A stretch of DNA of 64,000 bases from Sthenelais limicola. Its lineage: Eukaryota > Annelida > Polychaeta > Phyllodocida > Sigalionidae. Location of the stretch: contig OW804098.1 in the NCBI GenBank assembly GCA_942159475.1, positions 118,569,374-118,633,373 of the forward strand. Reading direction: 5' to 3'. The position numbers were made by a program, and so were the translations under genes. Shown here piece by piece: positions 56,866-64,000 of this stretch (positions are counted from its first letter, which is position 1; every line of letters begins with the position of its first letter). A model generated the notes under the pieces. That model worked only from the letters and a program-made list of their open reading frames with translations. It was not told the origin of the DNA and did not search any database.

Positions 56866-57115
56866 GTACATGTAGAGGAGTGGAAGAGTGAAGAAGAGGG
56901 AGAGGGGAAGGTAGGAAGAGGCAGAGGGTGTAGTAGGGAGAGAGTAAAGAAAAGGGAGAGGGAGAGGATGTAGGGGAAGGGAGAGAGGGAAGAGGGAGCT
57001 TGAGGGCGAGGGCGGGATCGGAGATGGGGTTGGGAGAAAATAACAGGTATGAAAGACAAGGAAGAGGGGGAGGGAAAAAAGGGAGAGTGGGAAATGTGGG
57101 GAGATAGGGGGACCG
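56866..57115 (+). repeat. Purine (GA-rich) tract
   Basis: About 250 bp almost wholly G and A on the plus strand, with loose GGGAGAG/GGAAGAG units. Could adopt triplex DNA. Open frames on the minus strand here (Pro/Ser/Leu-rich) are composition artefacts. Confidence 0.85.
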
Positions 57116-57344
57116 TCCAGAGGACGGGTACTTGGCTAGTATATCATACAATACAGTATTTTCAAATTTTAAAGTGAAAATGTCCCTAGAGTGATCTGAA
57201 TTTGAATTAATATCTTAGCAACACAAAACTGTAGCGTCTCGATTTAGATGTTGATATCAACATTTTATTGTTTCCTTTATACCTGCTTTTAATGATGAAA
57301 CAAATCAAACATATTTTTCTTGTGTTTTTGTATTTACGTCATGT

Positions 57345-57655
57345 ACCGTTTTATAGTTGTATGAATGCATATACTACAATTTACGAAAGTGTATTAACTA
57401 TCAATGCATTTCTAAGCTCATACCATGAAGTATATTCAGCTATTTAGTAATTGTCCACCAAGAAATAATGCAAAGCTCACAAATTCAAAGTTCAAAGTTC
57501 AAAGTTCAAAGTTCAAAAATAAAAATATCAAACCTAAAATATAGTACACCAGCTGTCCTAAAGTTTACTATCATTATGATCGCCTTGATCCCATGTTTTC
57601 AAATATGATGGTATCTCAAATCTATTTCTTGAGACTTGTGACTCATTTCCTTGTG
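57345..57655. mobile_element. MITE family 1, degraded, with GTTCAAA tandem run
   Basis: Body matches family 1 (TAATTGTCCACCAAGAAAT, CAAACCTAAAATATAG, TTGTGACTCATTTCCTTG). A TTCAAAG heptamer repeat at about 57483-57517 is inserted at the T/A-rich centre. Confidence 0.5.
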
Positions 57656-57690
57656 TCAAATTAAAAGAGAAAACACTTGTTTTTATGTTG

Positions 57691-58473
57691 CATGTTTTTA
57701 CGTCGCACGTTTTTATGTCATAATATTTGCTCGATATAGGCAAAACTATTTGAGATAGAAAGTTGTAACATATACCAGACAAACCGCAACAATCTCAGCA
57801 TTCTGTTGATGTATAATCATTCAGATCCCTTTAATAGAAGCAACTCTACTACCAATTGAATTAATACATTTCTACTTTTAAAATGACCATTTATTGATTT
57901 AAATATTTAGAATGACCTTTTTTCGGCCATAGATTGATAGATAATTGACTCTGGATGCCATTCTTTTCAGGATTATATACAGGAAAATATGGTCTTTTAG
58001 GAAATATAATCCAGAAACCTCTTATATTTAATCTAAATTTCATTTTTTTTCATTTCCATCACTAAAAATGAAGATTTTTCATAAAATAGCTCTATAGCGT
58101 TTTTACGTCGCCCATATTTCAACCTGGTTTAGAAAATAGAAATATAATCCCTTCCAGAAATAACACTTGAATCTCCAAGGTAAGGGGATAACAAATGTAT
58201 CTGAGTCGTTGTTTCTTATATCTCTTGGTTATGAAGAGAACAGTGGTAGATGAAAAAAGGTAATGTCTGAAAAAACCTATACCTTAAAAACAAAGCTGTT
58301 TTTAATTTTGAAATTCCTATATCAATATAGGAGAGTCCTTGTACCATAAATTGCCAAACAAATGTTGAATTGCCCCTATTTTCTAAAAGAATTGCTTAAT
58401 CAAACCAAAACTAATTTCCCATTGCCAAAATGCCTAGTATATAATGTCAATGTGATGTGCGACGTAAAAACAT
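57691..58473. mobile_element. Possible DNA element with 17-bp inverted ends
   Basis: ATGTTTTTACGTCGCAC (57692-57708) and GTGCGACGTAAAAACAT (58457-58473) are perfect inverses. A related TTTTTACGTCGCCCAT lies inside at about 58100. The ~780-bp interior has no coding capacity. Confidence 0.4.
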
Positions 58474-59844
58474 AGGAAATCCTAACCCAGTCATTGATTT
58501 TATGTAGAAAAAAGAATATTTGATCAATTTAGTAGCAAATTTAGATTTTAAAAGTTCCATTACTCTACTTTTAGTCCCCTAACTATGGAAAAGATTAAAG
58601 GAATTTTTTTTTGTACAATAGTTTCAGGCTACTGGGCCCATTTCGTAGGAATGGACCATATACGTTTGAAAAAAGTTTTAAATATTTCTGGGTGGACAAT
58701 TGCCAGTAAAGTAACATCATATACTCCATAGGATCACCTTCTAAACGCACTGATATATTTATTAAACTGTTTCGAAATTTGGTATGTATGTTTATTCCAC
58801 GTTGATGTATGTACCACATGCTATTTGTATAGGCGGGAGTAGTATGATAATTTGCACCAGTTCAATGCGTGTGGTATGACTTCTTGTCCCAAGTAAACAT
58901 AGCCATATAAGGTAAGAATAGCAACGTGGGAGTAAATATAGAACCTAAATTCGAATGTGGTACAACAGACATTATTGCACTAACCTTGATGTTTGTTTCC
59001 ATCTAAGACGGTGCAATAGTGTCCCTTGTACCACATTCTCATCAGGCTTTATCTATATACTGCATGTCGATAAGCAATGTATAAACCAGTCAAAATCGTT
59101 TATGATAAAATGGGCTCTCAGTCCCTACATTAAATAATTGAGTGACCGGCCCATTGCTGAAGGCTCTTTCATGAAACAAGACCTCATCATTCCAACTTGC
59201 ATGTTCTTTCCATTAATTATCATATGATATTCGTGAAAAGATCCATGGATTTTTCAACAAAAATATTTGTATGTCAGATCTGAACTTAATCTATCCCAGC
59301 ATGCACTTAAATAGATATACAGTGAGCTATGCGAATACCCTATTGCCACTGTATTGTAAGCATACAAAGATGCGCTAGATGTACCAGATAATTATGCTTC
59401 CACCTGGTGGTATCATCCAGGTTAGGTTTAGGGTTATATTTAGCGTTGGTATTAATCCATGTGCTCTATTTCAATAATTTCCATGATATTCAATACAATA
59501 TGGGTAAAGTCACACTCAAGGAGGCCAATGGGTGGGGGGCGCCTTTAACCTTGAATATTTTTGGACCTATGGAGTATATTTTTTAATGATTTTTTGAATT
59601 TCAAATAATGTTTTTCTCTATTACTTTTACTTCGCCCATACATGCATGTATAATACTCATTCAGTATTTTAAGCTGTAGTTTGTTTAATTATAAGGACAC
59701 AGATAACTAATTACATTATGATAACTAATTATGTAGGATAACTGTAGGGAATGTCTTGCTGCTCTAGTAGGATTTAAGATTTGTGTTGGTGATATTTTGG
59801 TGAGTCACAACATCATTTTATATTTTGTTATACTGTCGTTTCAG
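58474..59844. other. No gene; MITE 1 scrap
   Basis: Family 1-like scrap at about 58590-58815 (TTTCTGGGTGGACAATTGCC). The rest is AT-rich with no supported exon. An untranslated first exon for the peptide gene at 59845 may lie here. Confidence 0.4.
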
Positions 59845-60003
59845 ATGAGCTTGACATGGCACTCTTTGGCGTTTTCAATACTGTTACTGATAACAGTGAA
59901 CGATGCATTCCAACAAAGAAGGGGCCCAAATGAAAGGGAGAAAGAAAACACCCAAAGAGCCACTAAAGGGTGTCTAACAAGCCTGTTTGCAAATCTACCT
60001 TAA
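59845..60003 (+). CDS. Candidate small secreted peptide
   Basis: 52 residues. The start coincides with the first base after an acceptor (ACTGTCGTTTCAG). The N-terminus MSLTWHSLAFSILLLITVND is a textbook signal peptide, likely cut after ...NDA near residue 22. The mature ~30 residues are basic and polar, then TKGCLTSLFANLP with a single Cys. There is no clear dibasic-amide neuropeptide processing apart from an early RR. The exon continues 12 bases past the stop to a GTGAGT donor at 60016, with a possible 3' UTR exon at 60571. The stop is too close to the junction to trigger NMD. Family unknown; could be a hormone, defence peptide or disulfide-linked dimer. Confidence 0.45.
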   Translation: MSLTWHSLAFSILLLITVNDAFQQRRGPNEREKENTQRATKGCLTSLFANLP

Positions 60004-60570
60004 ATTCCTTTACAAGTGAGTATTATCATGAATCTTGTTGTGCCCATTAATACTAAACATTACATAGCTATTCATAATAATGTAGTGATTCACAGTCTCA
60101 ACAAGAATAAATAAGTCAACAAGAACCAATTCCCTGCTCGTCTGTTTATTACAGTCTGTATAACGGCGCCCGGTCCGTCTATCCGGACAGGGTAGTGTAA
60201 GTCAAACACAGCTACACAAAGGTAGTTCAAGCATGAGTAACAAACATAACCAAGGTATACATCATGATAAACAAGGTATAATAATGAATAAAGCAAATAA
60301 AACGGACTGATGACGCTATCAGAGTAATCCGATAAGGGTTAACATCAAGATGAAGGGAAACAGAGTATTTAGAGATTAACATGGTGTAAATACACAAGCC
60401 AGTCCTTTACAGACGGCCACATAGCGAAGTATGGTAAAACTACCACAATAACATGATTATTTGCTAAGAATCATTATTTTGTATTCTCATTTAAAATCCT
60501 GCATTCTGTATAATTTCTTCCTTTGCAAACGATTAATTTATTATTTTTCTCTTTCTCTCTTCGCTTCTAG

Positions 60571-60700
60571 GATTAGCCAAATCTTGCTGACTGGTTTGCT
60601 ACAATCCTTCACTGAGGAATGCAGCCGCACCCCATGAATCACATGGCAAGCTCCTCTCAATTTAGTAGTTTTTCTTGAACCTGTGAGATTATACTTTGTC
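60571..60700 (+). other. Possible 3' UTR exon of the peptide gene
   Basis: Preceded by an excellent polypyrimidine tract and acceptor (TTTCTCTCTTCGCTTCTAG). No long frame; the end is not defined. Confidence 0.35.
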
Positions 60701-61230
60701 TATTACGCTTCTCTGGGGCTCATTGTGCCAATTTACTGGGGATGGCCCATATGAATGTAATATCAATGTTATAGAGTTCTTTTATTTCATTGGACATGAG
60801 TCCATTTCCTGTAATTTGAAAATATGAATAACAATTGAATACAAATATAAATGAGGTAGTACAGAAAGGCATGAAAAGTGATTTTTGGGGAGTGGCATCA
60901 AGACAAACACCCTTTATTTTGCTGAAAGTTGGTGACAATGTTAGGACCATCTGGTTCCCAGTGCAGTGGATATCAGCAGCAAACCACCTGCGTGGGGACC
61001 CTCTTCTGCACCATGTAGCAGTGAGATTGCAATACATTTATAACTGTGTGGTTATACATTACTTACGTTGAATACATCGAACATTATATGGATATCAAAT
61101 GAAACCCCGATGAAGGCCTAGTGGAGCCCCAAATCTAATCCCCCATCTTGGTGCCTTCTGTTTTAACCTAGGATTATAACATTATTATATCATCCAGTTA
61201 ATGATCCAGTCATGCTTTCTTATACATATC

Positions 61231-62199
61231 TCACTTATTTCCAGTTGTACCAACAAGTCTAAGATGCTCTTCTTCATTGCCTTGTGTACAACACAGAGAG
61301 CATTTACATAAGACAGCTCGTACATCAGGCAGTAACACCATCCACATATATGGTAGCACAGCAAGAAAAGCATCGTATAGGAAAGTTGTTGCCCTGTATG
61401 GTTCATGTACTGATATATTATTGTCATGCAATACATCAATAAGTAAACTCAGAATCTCAAAAGGTATTGTCATCACAAAGTACACCAAGGTTGTCACACC
61501 GACTAAAATTGCAGCATCTTTGGTTTGTCTCTCCTCGCCTTTTGTGAACCTCTGACAGCAACATGGCATCAAAATACATGCAGACACAATCATCATTATC
61601 AGTGGTGGTACATATAGTAGATAGAATATTAGGTCGTATAATATTGGAGGGGTATGATCTGGTGAACACACTTGATGTATACCATAGTGAGATTGAACAT
61701 TCAGCAGTTTGACCTTCAAGCCAACAAAAACTATGAGCACCGACACAATGATACTCAATACCCAAGAGGCAATAATGAATCCAACAACAGTGACCTTCCT
61801 ATTGTATCGGTCCCCATGAAACTTCACAAGCACCTGGTCAAGTGCAATGGCCACAAGAGAAAATCGGATAATGAAAAGCAAATATCCTGTGAAGTATATA
61901 AGGTAACATGAGAAAGAACTCATCTGATTTGTTACAAGTTGTTTCAGGTTAAGTGGACTATAGATCAGACCAGATATGAACAAGTACACGAGGGCACTGA
62001 TGACGATCCAGTTGACATAGTTCTGTCGGCACTGTTTGTTACAGAGGATGATCAGCAGAAGGATGAGAGCTCCAATAATGGTGAGTACAGTAAATGACAG
62101 GTTCATGAAAAATGTTGGATCATGTAATCGGTTTGCTAGACTATACTCATACTCATAGTCATATGTAAGGTTATGAGTGGTATGATTCATGAACTCCAT
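61231..62199 (-). CDS. Orphan class A-like 7TM receptor, copy 4
   Basis: 322 residues, start at the ATG just after the acceptor TTTGTAG. TM1-TM3, the LDQVLVKFHGDRYNRK end of TM3 and the PYMWM-LLPDVRAVLCK end closely match copies 1 and 2. The N-terminal tail carries N-glycosylation sites and differs (NHTTHNLTYDYEYEYS). Loop 2 is the most changed part, with an NVQSHYGIHQVCSPDHT segment three or four residues longer and keeping its Cys. Loop 3 (HDNNISVHEPYRAT) also differs. Intact and probably functional. Confidence 0.8.
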   Translation of the reverse strand: MEFMNHTTHNLTYDYEYEYSLANRLHDPTFFMNLSFTVLTIIGALILLLIILCNKQCRQNYVNWIVISALVYLFISGLIYSPLNLKQLVTNQMSSFSCYLIYFTGYLLFIIRFSLVAIALDQVLVKFHGDRYNRKVTVVGFIIASWVLSIIVSVLIVFVGLKVKLLNVQSHYGIHQVCSPDHTPPILYDLIFYLLYVPPLIMMIVSACILMPCCCQRFTKGEERQTKDAAILVGVTTLVYFVMTIPFEILSLLIDVLHDNNISVHEPYRATTFLYDAFLAVLPYMWMVLLPDVRAVLCKCSLCCTQGNEEEHLRLVGTTGNK

Positions 62200-62285
62200 C
62201 CCGAACCTACAAATTAAAAGAGAGGTAAAACATTTAATCAAAGTTATAAAAAGACATTAATGTACAAAATGATAATATGGGTGAG

Positions 62286-62505
62286 GTCTTCAAAAAATGT
62301 ACAATCAACTTTCACCAATTGCCTCAAATAACCCAAATTTCAGACGGAAATTAGGTTCAAAATACATTTCAACATAACCAGACAGATTTATTGAATGCAT
62401 AAGATACCGAATACACTCAGATATACTCAGTATTTAACATTTGTCACTCTAATTTAAGAGAATGTGAGAGTTGTGTGCAACTGTAGATCTTCTGAAAACC
62501 TGACC
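62286..62505. repeat. MITE family 2, old copy
   Basis: Counterpart of 3978-4208, upstream of receptor gene 4. Confidence 0.55.
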
Positions 62506-63773
62506 AACATTACAAAAAGACGCAATTTCAATTCACTGTTTGACAATAATAGACGCCAGATTGTCCAATTCCGAATTACTGGTATATTTATTTTGTTCTA
62601 CTCATTTGCAATACCTCAAGATGAGGTTTAAAGGTCAAAGATCAAGTGAATCTCAGTCATCACAGAGAAACAAATCATAACTGCAAAAGATGGAGACCCT
62701 CATCATAAATGAAATGAGGTTAAAAGGAGGCTGGCCGCAATTTCGAAAAGTCATCAATTGTCCCCCGAAATTGCTCCACTAGTTCAAAAGATATTGAATT
62801 TAAATTAATTAAGTGCCGTTCCATAGTTATTTTCCCACTGTTGGTAGGTAGCTATCATAAAATGTGATAAGTCTACACATTTGTGCATATTTCATCGGGA
62901 AGCAGTCTTCAAATTCTCAATTCTGATAGTATATTTTCATAACAGTTTAGATCACAAACAGTAAGTTTCTTAGTAGACAATGTTGTAACAGTCAGGTTGT
63001 AGCTGCGTCAAAGGTCGGGTTTGCCATAGGTTTTACTCTTTACATCGTTGTTTGCTTTAAGTTAGTTTGACTAGACCTAGATAATAGATAAGTTAGACCC
63101 AGATAATAGTTTACTTATCCGATCTACAACCTATACAAGTCTTTTAAATATTGACTTAACTGACACATCACAACAACCATGCTATGATACATGAAGCTAG
63201 GTAGTTCTGAAACACTAGGCTGTCGGCAAATTGTCAACAAAGAAAGTAGAGCGAGATTAATTCTAGGAGTTAAACCATAGATGTTATAACTTTACCAGGA
63301 ATATAAGAGATTATAAAAGAGACCATTTATACTTAAAACAAATTATTATAAACATGTTCATATTATATTCCTCAAAACCTATTAAGGGATATCTGTTGAA
63401 GATTATGACTGCATAATGACCTCAGAACAACAAATTCCGACCAACAAATCATGCTCTCATCCCAAAATTTGTGGTCAGCCTCAATGAATGGATATTCCAA
63501 AGAAGTTAATGTTTACAGAAATATAACATGTATTTATCTACTTTTGTTTGAAAACAAGCTTGCAATATTAGTTAGTGGACAATTATTAGAAAGGTTGCTA
63601 AATATGTTCCATAAGATGACCTTAATATGAATGTAGTTAATGCACTGTTTTGAAATTTGATACACATATTCATAAACAAGAACTTCAAAATTGAAAAATA
63701 ATTCTGACAAATATATTTTGCAAGATATCAATTTTGCAACATATGATTAATCTGTTTATAATGCATTAATAAT
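62506..63773. other. Non-coding, receptor 4 upstream region
   Basis: Partly collinear with 4849-5493, with extra sequence at 62730-62860 and 63100-63450. No exon supported. Confidence 0.5.
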
Positions 63774-63990
63774 GCTACATTTAACAAGAACAAGAGAACA
63801 GATGGAAAGAAAACGTGGACCAACAATGTATTGCTGTGAGTGTATCCAACGAGAACCAAGTATATCAGTGTCCTCCTCCTATTCCTCTCCTTGCTACGAG
63901 AATGTCATTAATGACTCCTATACAGCTGTACATATGAAGGTCAGGTCAACAGGAGTTGAACAATAGGGGACTTGCATGCATGTCTGCCAT
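63774..63990 (-). promoter_or_regulatory. Conserved block upstream of receptor gene 4
   Basis: Counterpart of 5494-5725, including the CCTCCTCCTATTCCTCTCC core; about 1.6 kb upstream of the ATG. Confidence 0.4.
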
Positions 63991-64000
63991 CTTTTTTTTT

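Larger units (their letters stand above)
60715..64000. repeat. Older third copy of the receptor duplicon
   Basis: Collinear with about 2242-5800: the 3' flank, receptor gene, MITE 2 remnant and conserved upstream block are in the same order. More diverged than copies 1 and 2 are from each other. It runs off the window. A MITE 1-like remnant occurs at about 63560-63725. Confidence 0.8.

Noticed and set aside
56841..57151. Pro/Ser/Leu-rich minus-strand proteins
   Set aside because: Produced by the purine tract composition; no start context or splice signals.
1..64000. CRISPR arrays, operons, Shine-Dalgarno sites, rRNA
   Set aside because: Looked for and not found; the window is a metazoan nuclear sequence.

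Overview
This is a metazoan nuclear window. Coding exons are separated by GT/AG introns, intergenic DNA is AT-rich, and there are many palindromic MITE families, a non-LTR retrotransposon, a tRNA-derived SINE and large segmental duplications. No operons, phage genes or CRISPR arrays were seen. The gene content (a tandem single-coding-exon 7TM cluster, a multi-copy CARD gene, a GT14 glycosyltransferase) suggests a marine invertebrate deuterostome, perhaps an echinoderm or hemichordate. That placement is inference and was not tested by any search.

Layout. 1-8060 and 23154-30304 are two copies of one duplicon. Each carries a tRNA-like SINE, a minus-strand 7TM receptor gene (2829-3791 and 26009-26968) and a conserved block 1.2-1.7 kb upstream of the receptor. 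A third, older unit with a receptor at 61231-62199 runs off the right edge. Two more divergent receptors lie at 49045-49935 and 53867-54886. All five receptors are on the minus strand, and each has a splice acceptor just before its ATG. Their ends share a TM7-helix 8 signature (PYLWM, then LLPDVRA and a Cys cluster), so they form one lineage.

Between the two large copies sit two minus-strand copies of a CARD (caspase recruitment domain) gene. Copy B (20557-21245) has both halves of the CARD in two exons joined in phase 0. Copy A (about 12626-14230) keeps the first half, but I cannot find its second half. A 3.7-kb foldback-type element with ~0.6-kb inverted arms (8788-12517) sits in the intron that would have led to it. 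Three related first-exon-like blocks (15638, 16253, 22580) end in the same GTAAGT donor. A GC-rich patch at 19876-20070 can fold into a three-way hairpin.

30.8-41 kb is transposon-rich: several MITE families and a decayed EN+RT retrotransposon (34455-38448) inserted inside a MITE. 41353-45463 is a complete three-exon GT14 (core-2 GlcNAc-transferase-like) gene. Its Golgi stem is encoded by a nearly perfect 21-bp minisatellite, and its second intron is packed with three MITEs. 45.5-49 kb holds a possible LTR and MITEs. 55-60 kb has foldback repeats and, at 59845-60003, a candidate small secreted peptide.

The genes do not form a pathway. The window reads as a tandem cluster of receptor and CARD genes shaped by repeated segmental duplication and transposon invasion.
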